A program made the translations under genes and the position numbers. Below, in pieces: positions 50,251-58,866 of a stretch of DNA of 64,000 nt. The notes beneath the pieces are model-generated. The model was not told the DNA's origin. It ran no database searches and saw only the letters and a program-made list of their open reading frames with translations. The stretch covers positions 57,840 to 121,839 of the forward strand of contig CAYQDR010000001.1 in assembly GCA_964416315.1 (NCBI GenBank). Direction: 5' to 3'. Position 1 is the stretch's first letter. Every line of letters begins with the position of its first letter. The stretch is from CAYQDR01 sp964416315. GTDB taxonomy: Bacteria > Methylomirabilota > Methylomirabilia > Rokubacteriales > DASRDR01.

Positions 50251-51120
50251 TCAGCGGAGTCCCATCTGGCCGAGGATCGCGCCCGAAAGCTCGCTCCCGG
50301 GGTCCTCGAGCTGGCTCACGATGGAGAAGTGGTGGATGCCCGGCAGGTCGAGCACGTCACAGGCAACGTGCCGGCCGCCCCACGCCGCGGCGAGGTGATA
50401 GGTCTGGCGATGGTACTCGGGGCCCTCGAGCGCTCCGACGGGGAGGAGGAGCGGCGCCCGGGCTCGCGGGGCGACGTGGATCGGGCTGTTGCGCGCCGCC
50501 GCCTCCGGCGTCAGCTTCAGCGTGTCATTGAGGTAGCAGAGGCGGATCGGCTCGAGGTCGTAGAGCCCGCTGATCCCGCAGCCCGCCCTGATGACGTCGG
50601 CGGGGACGCCCGCGAAAGTCGGCCAGTCGGTGGCGAAGAGCATCGCGACGAGGTGGCCGCCCGCCGAGTGGCCGGAGACGGTGATGCGCGCGGGGTCGCC
50701 CCCGAACGACGCGGCGTTCCGCCAGACCCACGCCACGGAGGCCCGGCACTGGCGGACCAGCTCGTCCATGTCCACCGACGGGATGAGGCCGTAATTGATC
50801 ACGGCGACGGCGGCGCCGGCCGGGACGAGGGCGCGGGCGACGAAGCTGAAGTCGGCCTTGTCGAGCAGCATCCAGTAGCCGCCGTGGATGAACACGTGGA
50901 CCGGGGCGGGCCGGCCAGCGGGGGGCAGGAAGACGTCGAGGGCCTCAGCCGGGGTCGGGCCGTAGGGGACGTCGAGCCGGCAGGGCAGCTGCCGCTTCGC
51001 CGCGTCACTGGCGGCCCTGTAGTGCGCCAGGTAGTCCGCGAAGTCGGGGACCTTGGCGCGGTTGTCGTACTCACGGTCCAGCGCCGCCCGGTCGTAGCCG
51101 CGGAAGATCGGCTCACTCAT
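50251..51120 (-). CDS. Alpha/beta hydrolase (kynurenine formamidase/arylformamidase-like)
   Basis: 289 residues. The oxyanion motif VHVFIHGGYWMLLDKADFSFVARALV, nucleophile elbow VSGHSAGGHLVAM, and His in LPGIHHFSIVSQLEDP are the BD-FAE/arylformamidase pattern. It hydrolyses an ester or amide, possibly N-formylkynurenine, judged by the HGGYW motif. 22 bases before the CMD-family gene, same strand. Confidence 0.85.
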   Translation of the reverse strand: MSEPIFRGYDRAALDREYDNRAKVPDFADYLAHYRAASDAAKRQLPCRLDVPYGPTPAEALDVFLPPAGRPAPVHVFIHGGYWMLLDKADFSFVARALVPAGAAVAVINYGLIPSVDMDELVRQCRASVAWVWRNAASFGGDPARITVSGHSAGGHLVAMLFATDWPTFAGVPADVIRAGCGISGLYDLEPIRLCYLNDTLKLTPEAAARNSPIHVAPRARAPLLLPVGALEGPEYHRQTYHLAAAWGGRHVACDVLDLPGIHHFSIVSQLEDPGSELSGAILGQMGLR

Positions 51121-51138
51121 GGCTCTCCTCGCCTCGGA

Positions 51139-51864
51139 TCAGATTTGCCTCCACAAGAATTCCGCCTTCGCCATCCGCGTCCGGATGCGTGCCACATGCC
51201 GCCCGTAGGCCCGGCTCGCCGCGCCGGGGTGCCACGCGGTCGGGTTGGGCAGGCTCCCGGCGACCTGCGCCGCTTCCTCCTCGTCGAGGTCGGCCGCCGC
51301 CTTGCCGAAGTACCGGCGGCTCGCCGCCTCGGCGCCGTAGATCCCAGGCCCCAGCTCGGCGACGTTGAGGTAGAGCTCGAGGATCCGGCGCTTGGGGAGC
51401 GTCCGCTCGAGCCGCCACGTGAGGACCGCCTCGCGGAGTTTCCGCAGCGGGTTGCGTGAGGGCGAGAGCCAGAGGTTCTTCGCGAGCTGCTGCGTGATCG
51501 TCGAGGCGCCGCGCGGCGTCCCCCGCTCTTCGAGCGCCTCCTGGAGCGCGAGCCCGATCTCCCCCACGTCGAAGCCCCGGTGCGAGAAGAAGTTGATGTC
51601 CTCCGCGACCAGCACCGCGCGCTTGAGGTGTGGTGAGATCCGCTCGTACGGTATCCACGTCCACGCCACCCGACCCTCGCGGCCGGCCGCGCGCTGCTCG
51701 CGCCGGTAGTACTCGATGAATGCCGTCGTCCTCGGGTTCTGCCGGGCCAGCGCTGCCACGTCCGGCCACGTCCACGCCTCCCAGGCGAGCCAGCCGCCCA
51801 GGGCGAGGAGGCCAGCCGCAGCGAGCCCGCGCCCCCATCGCCTCGTGCGCCTCCGCGCCGTCAC
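51139..51864 (-). CDS. mtgA: Monofunctional biosynthetic peptidoglycan transglycosylase
   Basis: 241 residues from GTG 51864, overlapping the pepP stop (GTGA); the frame is open far upstream, but only as the shadow of pepP. Membrane helix at about residues 13-29 (GLAAAGLLALGGWLAWEAW). GT51 motifs: catalytic Glu88 in AEDINFFSHRGFD, GASTITQQLAKNLWLSPSRN, TLPKRRILELYLNVAELGPGIYGAEAASRRYFGK. It polymerises lipid II into glycan strands. Confidence 0.92.
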   Translation of the reverse strand: MTARRRTRRWGRGLAAAGLLALGGWLAWEAWTWPDVAALARQNPRTTAFIEYYRREQRAAGREGRVAWTWIPYERISPHLKRAVLVAEDINFFSHRGFDVGEIGLALQEALEERGTPRGASTITQQLAKNLWLSPSRNPLRKLREAVLTWRLERTLPKRRILELYLNVAELGPGIYGAEAASRRYFGKAAADLDEEEAAQVAGSLPNPTAWHPGAASRAYGRHVARIRTRMAKAEFLWRQI

Positions 51865-53696
51865 CCGGCTGCCGTCCCGCCTCCCTCTCGGGCGCCGCGA
51901 GCCCCGAGCGGCCGCGTCGCCGCCTCGAGCCACGCCGCGGTGTCCGGGTCCACCAGCGGCGTGATCTCCGCGCGGACCCGCGCGTGGTACGCGCCGAGCC
52001 AGGCGGCTTCCTCGGCGGTGAGCAGCGCGGGCTCGACCAGCGCCGTGTCGATCGGGACGAGCGTGAGCGTCTCGAAGCCGAGCCACTCCCCCTCGCCCCC
52101 GGCGGGCGTCGGGAGGGGCGTGACCGCGACCAGGCTCTCGATCCGGATCCCGTACGCCCCCGGTTTGTAGTACCCCGGCTCGTTCGAGCAGATCATCCCG
52201 GGCCGGAGCGCGACCGCGTTCGGGATCTTCGAGATGCGTTGCGGCCCCTCGTGGACCCCGAGGTAGCTGCCGACGCCGTGGCCGGTCCCGTGATCGTAGT
52301 CGAGGCCGACCTCCCAGAGGGGGCGGCGGGCGAGGGCGTCGAGCTGCGAGCCGGTCGTCCCCGCGGGGAATCGCGCCGTGGCGAGCGCGATGTGGCCGCG
52401 GAGGACCCGTGTGAAGCGCTCGCGCTGCTCGGCTGACGGCGCCCCGATCGCCACCGTGCGCGTGACGTCGGTCGTGCCGTCCAGGTACTGGCCACCCGAG
52501 TCCACGAGGTAGAGCATCCCGGGCCCGAGGGGGCGGTCGGTCGCCGGCGTCGCGTGGTAGTGGACGATCGCGCCGTTCGACCCGGCCGCGGAGATCGTCG
52601 GGAAGCTCGGCTCGCGGAAGAGCGGCTGCTCGGCGCGGAGCGCGTCGAGGTGCGCCGCCGCCGTGATCTCGGTGAGCCGCCCACCCCGGGCTTCTCGCAG
52701 GACCCCCGCGAGGAAGCGGCAGAGGGCGGCCGCGTCGCGGCGGTGAGCGGCGCGCGCGCCGGCCAGCTCGACCTCGTTCTTGCAGGCCTTCGGGAGCGCG
52801 CACGGGTCGGGTGCGCGCACGACGCGCGCGCCCGCCGCCGCGAGCCGCTGGAAGACCCAGACCGCCGTCGCTGCGGGATCGGCCTGGACGGTCCGGCGGG
52901 CGGCGCCGAGGCGGTCGAGCGCCGGGCCGAGCGCCGCGGGCTCGGCGGTCCGCACCGCATCCCCGAGGTGCGCGACGAGGCCGGGGGTGAGCTTCCGCGC
53001 GTCGACGAACAGGTCCACCGTCGCGTCGCGGTGGATCACCGCGAAGGCGTGCGGCAGCGGCGTGTACGCGACGTCGCTCCCGCGGACGTTCAGGAGCCAC
53101 GCGATCGAGTCCGGCGCCGTGAGGACCGCGGCGTCGGTGCCGCCGGCCGCCAGCGCCTCGGCGATCTCCCGGCGCTTGTCGGCCGCGCTCCGCCCGGCGT
53201 ACCGCGTGTCGTGCGGCACGACGGGCGCGAGGGGCGGGGGCGGCTGCTCCCCCCAGACGGCGTCCAGCGGGTTCGCGGGGCAGGGGACGAGCTCCGCGCC
53301 GGCCTTCCCGCACGCGGCCTCGAGACGCTCGACGCCGTCCCCCGTGTGGAGCCAGGGATCGTAGCCCAGGCGGTCCCCCGGCCGGAGCCTCCGGCGGAGC
53401 CACTCCTCGGGCGGGCTCTGGGTGATGTGGTGGGGCTCGAACAGCTCGCCCGGGACCTGGGCGCGGACCTGGAGGGTGTAGCGACCGTCGGTGAAGACGG
53501 CCGCGGCGTCGGCGAGGACGATCGCGACGCCGGCGGAGCCCGTGAACCCCGTGAGCCAGGCCAGGCGCTGGGCGCGCGGCGGGACGTACTCCCCCTGGTG
53601 CTCGTCGGCGCGGGGGACCAGGAACCCGGTGAGCCCCTGGCGCTTCAGCTCGGCGCGGAGGGCCTCGAGTCGCGCGGCGACGTCGGCCGCGACCAT
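51861..53696 (-). CDS. pepP: Xaa-Pro aminopeptidase, M24B family
   Basis: 611 residues, the long three-domain type of eukaryote-like aminopeptidase P. Two creatinase-N-type domains (ARLEALRAELKRQGLTGFLVPRADEHQGEYVPPRAQRLAWLTGFTGSAG) precede the M24 core: LVDSGGQYLDGTTDVTRT (two Asp metal ligands), YDHGTGHGVGSYLGVHEGP (His), SNEPGYYKPGAYGIRIESL (Glu) and GFETLTLVPID (Glu). It removes N-terminal residues before proline. Overlaps mtgA. Confidence 0.93.
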   Translation of the reverse strand: MVAADVAARLEALRAELKRQGLTGFLVPRADEHQGEYVPPRAQRLAWLTGFTGSAGVAIVLADAAAVFTDGRYTLQVRAQVPGELFEPHHITQSPPEEWLRRRLRPGDRLGYDPWLHTGDGVERLEAACGKAGAELVPCPANPLDAVWGEQPPPPLAPVVPHDTRYAGRSAADKRREIAEALAAGGTDAAVLTAPDSIAWLLNVRGSDVAYTPLPHAFAVIHRDATVDLFVDARKLTPGLVAHLGDAVRTAEPAALGPALDRLGAARRTVQADPAATAVWVFQRLAAAGARVVRAPDPCALPKACKNEVELAGARAAHRRDAAALCRFLAGVLREARGGRLTEITAAAHLDALRAEQPLFREPSFPTISAAGSNGAIVHYHATPATDRPLGPGMLYLVDSGGQYLDGTTDVTRTVAIGAPSAEQRERFTRVLRGHIALATARFPAGTTGSQLDALARRPLWEVGLDYDHGTGHGVGSYLGVHEGPQRISKIPNAVALRPGMICSNEPGYYKPGAYGIRIESLVAVTPLPTPAGGEGEWLGFETLTLVPIDTALVEPALLTAEEAAWLGAYHARVRAEITPLVDPDTAAWLEAATRPLGARGAREGGGTAAG

Positions 53697-53852
53697 CGTT
53701 CAGCCCGGGGCGGGAGCGCCGGCTGCCGCCCCCCCCCGGCCCCCCCCACCAGCCTCCTGCTTGCCCACGCTGGCCACGCCCCTTCCGCCCTCCCGTGACC
53801 CCTTGGAGCCCTCAGGCCACCTCCGAGCCGGTCGGCCGCACCCCCGCCGCCT

Positions 53853-54992
53853 TCACGAGCCGAGCAGCCCCACGTCGAGCTCCCCCTTCGATCGCGAGGC
53901 CGCGGCGCGCGCGACGGGACGGGGCTCCGGACCGGGCTTCTGGAGCGCCGGCATCACCTCGGCTGCGAAGAGCCGCACGTTGCGCTCCGCCTCGTCCAAC
54001 GGCATGCCGGCGTAGCTGAACACGCCGACGAAAGTGTCGTTGCCCACCCGGGCTCGGACGTCCACGACCCGCTCGTAGCACTGCTCGGGCGTTCCCCAGA
54101 CCTGGAGGTTCAGGAAGTAGTCGATCACCTTGTCGGTGCCGTAGGTCTGGATCTTCTCGGCCATCTTGCCGTAGTACTCGTAGCCCTTGGTCTTCGCCAG
54201 GTGATCGCTCGCGAAGTTGTAGTGCTCCAGCACGGACTCGTAGTAACCCCCGATGTAGCGCCGGGCCATCGCCTCCGCCCGGTCCGCGCTCTCGTCGCAG
54301 AACACCCAGCCGGCGGCGATGGGGGGCAGGGCTTCGGCCCGGTTCACCTCCCGGTAGATCGTCCGGTACGCGTCCAGCTCCTTGGCGACCTCGTGCCAGG
54401 GTTTCTGCGGGATGACCAGGATGCCGACGCCGAGCTCGGCCATGATCCTCGCCGACTCGGGCGAGACCGCCGCGGCGTACGTGCGACCGCGGAAGGTCTT
54501 GAAGGGCGCCGGGCGGATGGGCGCGCGCGGCTGCTTGACGAACGTCCCGTCGTACTCGCAGGAGCCCGACTCGAGACTCCGGAGGAGCATCTCGGCGCTC
54601 TCGACGAAGCGCTGGCGCGACTCGTCCATCGCCAGGCGGAACCCGTCGAACTCGACCTTGCCCGCGCCGCGGCCGAGGCCGAGGATCAGGCGCCCGCCGG
54701 AGATGTGGTCCAGCATCGAGACCTGCTCGGCCACGCGGAGCGGGTCGTGCCACGGCAGCACGACCACCATCGAGCCGAGGCGGAGGCGCTCGGTCCGCCC
54801 CGCCATGTAGGTCAGGAACTGCAGCACGTCGGGGCACATGGTGTAGTCCGTGAAGTGATGCTCGACGCCCCAGATGGACTCGAAGCCCAGCGGCTCCGCC
54901 AGGTCGGCCAGCTTCAGCTCCTGCCGGTAGACCTCGAGGTCGGGCCGCGCTTTGCGGGGGTTCTGGAAGATCGTGGCCATCCCGACGTGCAT
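53853..54992 (-). CDS. LLM-class flavin-dependent oxidoreductase
   Basis: 379 residues. MHVGMATIFQNPRKARPDLEVYRQELKLADLAEPLGFESIWGVEHHFTDYTMCPDVLQFLTYMAGRTERLRLGSMVVVLPWHDPLRVAEQVSMLD shows the bacterial luciferase-like barrel. RLILGLGRGAGKVEFDGFRLAMDESRQRF is the flavin phosphate region. Members oxygenate diverse small molecules with reduced FMN. It lies just before the first copy of the long repeat. Confidence 0.88.
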   Translation of the reverse strand: MHVGMATIFQNPRKARPDLEVYRQELKLADLAEPLGFESIWGVEHHFTDYTMCPDVLQFLTYMAGRTERLRLGSMVVVLPWHDPLRVAEQVSMLDHISGGRLILGLGRGAGKVEFDGFRLAMDESRQRFVESAEMLLRSLESGSCEYDGTFVKQPRAPIRPAPFKTFRGRTYAAAVSPESARIMAELGVGILVIPQKPWHEVAKELDAYRTIYREVNRAEALPPIAAGWVFCDESADRAEAMARRYIGGYYESVLEHYNFASDHLAKTKGYEYYGKMAEKIQTYGTDKVIDYFLNLQVWGTPEQCYERVVDVRARVGNDTFVGVFSYAGMPLDEAERNVRLFAAEVMPALQKPGPEPRPVARAAASRSKGELDVGLLGS

Positions 54993-55024
54993 GGCGCGCC
55001 TCCTCGGGGGTCGCGATCGCCGGC

Positions 55025-55230
55025 TCAGGATCCGTGAAGAAATGGCGGGCGGGTCCGAAACCCGACTTTCCCCGCCCGGGCTTCTCGCAACGCTCCCGTC
55101 ATTCGCCTCGCGGCCGTGGCGTTCCGCTCCGAGCCGCGGCTTTGCCGCGGCAACCTCTGGGGGAGGCCCGGGAGGGGGCCCCAGAGGGCGAAGCCCGTCA
55201 GGACATGGCCCCCTCCCGATGAACTCAGGC
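55025..55230 (+). mobile_element. MITE-like repeat, copy 1 (with flanking direct repeats)
   Basis: Element 55031-55224 (194 bp) starts TCCGTGAAGAAATGGCGG and ends CCCGATGAAC. It is flanked by TCAGGA (55025-55030) and TCAGGC (55225-55230), a 5/6 direct repeat that overlaps the thiolase stop codon. Contains the inner hairpin GCCGCGGC-TTT-GCCGCGGC. Same orientation as copies 2 and 3. Its 3' third differs from theirs (extra ~20 bases). Confidence 0.7.
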
Positions 55231-56409
55231 CACCTCGAAGAGCCCGGCCGCGCCCATGCCGCCGCCGATGCACATCGTGCAGACGACGTAGCGGGCGCCC
55301 CGGCGCTTCCCCTCGATGAGGGCGTGGCCGACCATGCGCGCCCCGCTCATCCCGTAGGGGTGGCCGATCGAGACGGCCCCGCCGTCCACGTTGAGCCGCT
55401 CCATCGGGAGCCCGAGTCGGTCGCGGCAGTAGACGACCTGGACGGCGAACGCCTCGTTCAGCTCCCAGAGGTCGATCTGCTCCATCCGGACCCCGAACCG
55501 CTCGAGCAGCCGTGGCACGGCGAAGACGGGGCCGATCCCCATCTCGTCGGGCTCGCATCCGGTGACGGTGAACCCACGGAAGATCCCGAGCGGCTGGAGG
55601 CCCCGGCGCTCGGCGAGCTTCGCGTCCATGACGACGCAGGCCGAGGCGCCGTCGGAGAGCTGACTCGCGTTCCCCGCGGTGATGTGACCCTTCTCGCCCG
55701 TCACCGGCTTCAGCGCCGCGAGCCCTTCCAGCGTCGTGTCCGGCCGGTTCCCCTCATCCTTCGTCAGCGTCACGGGCTCCTCACGGACCTCGCCGGTCTG
55801 CTTGTCCTGGACGAGCTTCACCGTCGGGAGCGGCACGATCTCCTGGTCGAAGCGCCCCTCGCGCTGACCCGCCGCGGTCCGCTGCTGGCTGACCAGCGCG
55901 TACTGGTCCTGCGCCTCGCGGGTGATGTAGTAGCGCTTCGCCACCACCTCCGCGGTCTCGATCATCGTCATGTAGATCTCGGGCTTGTGCTCGTCGAGCC
56001 AGGACTCGCGGATCCGGTACTTGTTCTGGTGCTCGTTCTGGACGAGGCTGATGGACTCGAGGCCGCCCGCAACCAGGACCGGGACGCGGTCGAGGATCAC
56101 GCGCTGCGCCGCGATCGCGATCGCCTGCATCCCCGAGGAGCAGAAGCGGTTGACGGTGGTGCCCGCGGTGGTGACGGGGAGCCCGGCGCGGATCGCCGAC
56201 TGCCGGGCGATGTTGTGGCCGGTGGCGCCCTCGGGCATCGCGCAGCCCAGGATCACGTCCTCGACCTCGCCGGGCTCGAGCCGCGCGCGCTCGACCGCGT
56301 GGCGGATGCAGTGGGCCGCCATCGTCGCCCCGTGGGTGTTGTTGAACGCGCCGCGATAGGCCTTGCCGATCGGGGTCCGGGCCGTCGAGACGATCACCGC
56401 GTCTGGCAT
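55225..56409 (-). CDS. Acetyl-CoA C-acyltransferase (thiolase)
   Basis: 394 residues. Nucleophile Cys90 (VNRFCSSGMQAIA), His in GAVSIGHPYGMSGARMVGHAL and Cys in VVCTMCIGGGMGAAGLFEVA complete the triad. MPDAVIVSTARTPIGKAYRGAFNNTHG and EDVILGCAMPEGATGHNIARQ are standard. It cleaves 3-oxoacyl-CoA or condenses acetyl-CoA. The stop codon is formed at the edge of the flanking repeat element. Confidence 0.92.
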   Translation of the reverse strand: MPDAVIVSTARTPIGKAYRGAFNNTHGATMAAHCIRHAVERARLEPGEVEDVILGCAMPEGATGHNIARQSAIRAGLPVTTAGTTVNRFCSSGMQAIAIAAQRVILDRVPVLVAGGLESISLVQNEHQNKYRIRESWLDEHKPEIYMTMIETAEVVAKRYYITREAQDQYALVSQQRTAAGQREGRFDQEIVPLPTVKLVQDKQTGEVREEPVTLTKDEGNRPDTTLEGLAALKPVTGEKGHITAGNASQLSDGASACVVMDAKLAERRGLQPLGIFRGFTVTGCEPDEMGIGPVFAVPRLLERFGVRMEQIDLWELNEAFAVQVVYCRDRLGLPMERLNVDGGAVSIGHPYGMSGARMVGHALIEGKRRGARYVVCTMCIGGGMGAAGLFEVA

Positions 56410-56429
56410 AGGGTCGCTCCTCTTTCCGC

Positions 56430-56448
56430 CTCTCCCCTGAGGGGAGAG
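56430..56448. repeat. Short palindrome (CCCTCTCCC family)
   Basis: CTCTCCCC-TGA-GGGGAGAG, perfect 8-bp arms, just upstream of the thiolase start on the minus strand. Confidence 0.5.
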
Positions 56449-56513
56449 CGCAGCGCTGAGGGGGTAGGTGACTCACCCGATGATACGCGGAAACGGGCCT
56501 TGGCGCGACGGGT

Positions 56514-56936
56514 CTACTGCGGGCGTCCCGCCTGTTCCCGCAAGACCGCCTCGAATCCGGCCTGCATGAAGTGAATGTCCGCCGTGAGAGCCTGCCGGAT
56601 CTTTCGGTCACGCATGACGACGAAGGAGATGCAATCCGTGAGGCTCCAGTCCTTGTCTGCCCGGCGTTCGTACAACTGGAACCCCTTTCCGAACAGCTCG
56701 GCGCTTCCCGGGACGCAGGTGACCTTGGGATCAGACCGCAAGTCGCGGATCGCGGCCACCGCCCACGCCCGGCGGTCGCTTCGACAGAGCGCGTCGGCCA
56801 CCTCTGTCAAGACGGCGTCGGTGGTCACGAGCGGGCCGGAGATCTTGGCCGCCCACTCGAGCGCCTTTGCACGCCAGGCGTCGTTTGGATTGATCAGCGC
56901 GAGCAGGTAGACGGTATCGAGGAAGATCGCGCTCAC
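56514..56936 (-). CDS. PIN-domain protein (third toxin)
   Basis: 140 residues from GTG 56936, overlapping the preceding stop (GTGA). MSAIFLDTVYLLALINPNDAWRAKALEW opens a PIN fold with Asp in FLDT, Glu in TTDAVLTEVADALC, and Asp in SLTDCISFVVMRDRKIRQALTADIHFMQAGF. This last part is the PIN C-terminus of the type in which TADxHF replaces TxDxDF. A VapC-like RNase toxin; its partner antitoxin is the gene directly before it. Confidence 0.82.
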   Translation of the reverse strand: MSAIFLDTVYLLALINPNDAWRAKALEWAAKISGPLVTTDAVLTEVADALCRSDRRAWAVAAIRDLRSDPKVTCVPGSAELFGKGFQLYERRADKDWSLTDCISFVVMRDRKIRQALTADIHFMQAGFEAVLREQAGRPQ

Positions 56937-57670
56937 TGACGGGCGGCTCCCCGCGCGTAGTGATCATGCTGTTCGGCGAAGTCGGCGGGGAGCGAGGCCG
57001 GACCGCCGCGGGCGACGATCCGGCGCAGCGCCCCCGTCGCCGGCACTACGCGCGCAGGCGTTGCCCTGACTAGGACGAGATCCCCCTCGGGCAGGCCGAT
57101 GTCATCCAGCGGCTCGAGTCGACCCCTGCGAACCCGGGCGAAGAACGTAGACTCTGCTCCGGCCGGGGGCTCGGCTCCCCGCGCCTGACTACCCTTGCGG
57201 ACGGTCGGCTGCGGCGGGAAGGAGGCCGGCTCCAGCCAGGACAGATCCCCCCGGGCGGGCGTCAGATCTATCTCGCGGCCGCCGGGGATCTGCAGTACGT
57301 GCCGCTCGCCGCGGCGCACGACGTTCAGCTTCCGCTCGCCGCTCCGGCCTTCCTTGCTGAGGTGTGGCAAGAACTCCCTAGCCCGCTCGGCCGGAATTCC
57401 GAAGTCAATGAGATCCTCCCCGGCTCGGCAGAGCAGAATGATCCCCCGGGCGTCCCGGGACTCGAACTCCTTCTCGTTGAGGCTGAGCCACCACCGGTCG
57501 CCGCGCGGGCTCTCCCGCGCAGAGGGGATCGCGACCCATCCTCGGGGGTGCCTTGCCCAGCGCGACGCATGGCGGCCCCCCAGCTCCAGGGGAATCCCGC
57601 GCGCCTGAATAGAGGCCAGATAGCGCCGCTTGAGATCATCCCACGTGGTCAGCTTCTCGGCCTGTCCCAT
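56933..57670 (-). CDS. Antitoxin-like protein with C-terminal AF2212/DUF104-type domain
   Basis: 245 residues from ATG 57670 (GGAGGGG upstream). The N-terminal ~150 residues (LTTWDDLKRRYLASIQARGIP..., RAGEDLIDFGIPAERAREFLPHLSKEGRSGERKLNVVRRGERHVLQIPGG) are not a fold I recognise. The C-terminal part FFARVRRGRLEPLDDIGLPEGDLVLVRATPAR resembles the AF2212-like antitoxin domain normally found as a ~60-residue protein. It is coupled to the PIN toxin by a 4-base overlap, and operator-like repeats lie upstream. So it is probably an enlarged antitoxin with an extra domain; the toxin partner and layout support this, but the N-terminal role is unknown. Confidence 0.65.
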   Translation of the reverse strand: MGQAEKLTTWDDLKRRYLASIQARGIPLELGGRHASRWARHPRGWVAIPSARESPRGDRWWLSLNEKEFESRDARGIILLCRAGEDLIDFGIPAERAREFLPHLSKEGRSGERKLNVVRRGERHVLQIPGGREIDLTPARGDLSWLEPASFPPQPTVRKGSQARGAEPPAGAESTFFARVRRGRLEPLDDIGLPEGDLVLVRATPARVVPATGALRRIVARGGPASLPADFAEQHDHYARGAARQ

Positions 57671-57700
57671 GCCATGGCCCCTCCTCGTCAATCCAAACTA

Positions 57701-57723
57701 AGCAAAGCATAGCACAGCAAAGC
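57701..57723 (-). promoter_or_regulatory. Probable antitoxin operator: AGCAAAGC repeats
   Basis: AGCAAAGC at 57701-57708 and again at 57716-57723, 15 bases apart, with AT-rich AGCATAGC-like sequence between. It lies about 30 bases upstream of the antitoxin start and contrasts with the GC-rich surroundings. Possible autorepression site. Confidence 0.45.
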
Positions 57724-57762
57724 GACTGGTCGAGCTCCCGGTCGAGCGGCGGGCGCATTCAG

Positions 57763-57947
57763 TCAGTGTCCGTGAAGAAATGGCGGGCGGGTCCGAAACC
57801 CGACTCTCCCCGCCCGGGCTTCTCGCAACGCTCCCGTCATTCGCCTCGCGGCCGTGGCATTCCGCTCCGAGCCGCGGCTTTGCCGCGGCACCCTCTGGGG
57901 GAGGCCCGGGAGGGGGCCGTCGAGGCCCCCTCCCGATAAACTCAGTG
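57763..57947 (+). mobile_element. MITE-like repeat, copy 2 (with target-site duplication)
   Basis: Element 57769-57941 (173 bp), flanked by identical TCAGTG at 57763-57768 and 57942-57947. The right duplicate overlaps the stop codon of the DapA-like gene. Body shares the start TCCGTGAAGAAATGG, the GCCGCGGC hairpin, GGGGGCC-GTCGA-GGCCCCC and the end CCCGATAAAC with copy 3. Confidence 0.8.
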
Positions 57948-58856
57948 GGTCCCCATGAGCCGGTGGCGCTCGAGAACCCGGACAATGGCGCGCCGCTGGA
58001 CCTCGTCGGGGGCGGTGAGCGGTGCCGCGGGGACGCCGGTGCCGATGCCGAGCGCCGCGCACGCGGCTTTCAACGCCGGCAGCCAGTGTCCGTGCTCGTG
58101 GAGCCGCGCCAGGTCCTGGACCTCGGCCTGGAGCCGCGCGCACGTCGGCGCGTCAGCCTTGCGGGCGGCCTCGCGCAATGCGACGAAGAGGCGCGGGGCG
58201 ACGTTGGCGAGCCCCGGCACGAGGCCATCGGCCCCCTGGAGCAAGCTCGCGGCGGCGAGGGGTTCGTATCCCTGCAGAACACGGAACGCCGGCTCTCTCC
58301 TGCGGAGCGCGAGGAACTGCTGGAACGCGGCGAAGTCGCCGGCCGAGTCCTTGATGCCGAGCACCCGGGGCTCGCGCGCGAGCGCCGCGACCGTCTCGGG
58401 CGCGAGAACATGGTGCGTCGCCTGGGGAATGTTGTACAGGAGCACGGGGAGCGGGACCGCGGCCAGGATCGCCTCGGCATGGCGCCGCTGCGCCCCGGCG
58501 TCGACCGTGAAGTAGTACGGCGACCCCACGACCAACGCGTCCGCGCCCGCCCCGGCCGCCTGCCGCGCCGCCTCCTCGGCGGCCCGGGTACCCGGCAGGA
58601 GGACCCCCGCCAGGACTGGCGCGCGTCCCCCGGCTGCGGCGACGGCGTTCCGGATGACCGCTTCGCGCTGCGCGGGCGTGAGCCAGGCGCCTTCACCGCA
58701 GCCCCCGAGGACGAAGAGCCCGCTGCAGCCGCCCTCGAGCACGCGGGCGACGAGCGCCTCCATGGCGGACTCGTCCGCGTCCCCCAACACGTCGAGGGGC
58801 GAGATGAGCGGCGGGATCACGCCCGTGAGCGCCTCGTCCCACGACCATCCCGCCAC
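57942..58856 (-). CDS. Dihydrodipicolinate synthase family aldolase/lyase
   Basis: 304 residues. TIM-barrel with Schiff-base Lys in GIKDSAGD and Tyr in LLYNIPQATHH. The usual GTTGE loop is replaced by GGCGEGAWLT, so it is not DapA itself but a catabolic relative (for example acting on a 2-oxo acid derived from a sugar or amino acid). Next to a GntR regulator (10 bases upstream on the same strand) and a divergent PLP enzyme, suggesting a small regulated catabolic unit. Confidence 0.85.
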   Translation of the reverse strand: MAGWSWDEALTGVIPPLISPLDVLGDADESAMEALVARVLEGGCSGLFVLGGCGEGAWLTPAQREAVIRNAVAAAGGRAPVLAGVLLPGTRAAEEAARQAAGAGADALVVGSPYYFTVDAGAQRRHAEAILAAVPLPVLLYNIPQATHHVLAPETVAALAREPRVLGIKDSAGDFAAFQQFLALRRREPAFRVLQGYEPLAAASLLQGADGLVPGLANVAPRLFVALREAARKADAPTCARLQAEVQDLARLHEHGHWLPALKAACAALGIGTGVPAAPLTAPDEVQRRAIVRVLERHRLMGTH

Positions 58857-58866
58857 GGGCCGCCTC

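Noticed and set aside
53700..53760. Runs of C (CCCCCCCCCC and CCCCCCCC) between pepP and the LLM gene as a phase-variable tract
   Set aside because: The tract is in an intergenic position at the 5' side of pepP, away from any start or reading frame; simple low-complexity sequence is enough.
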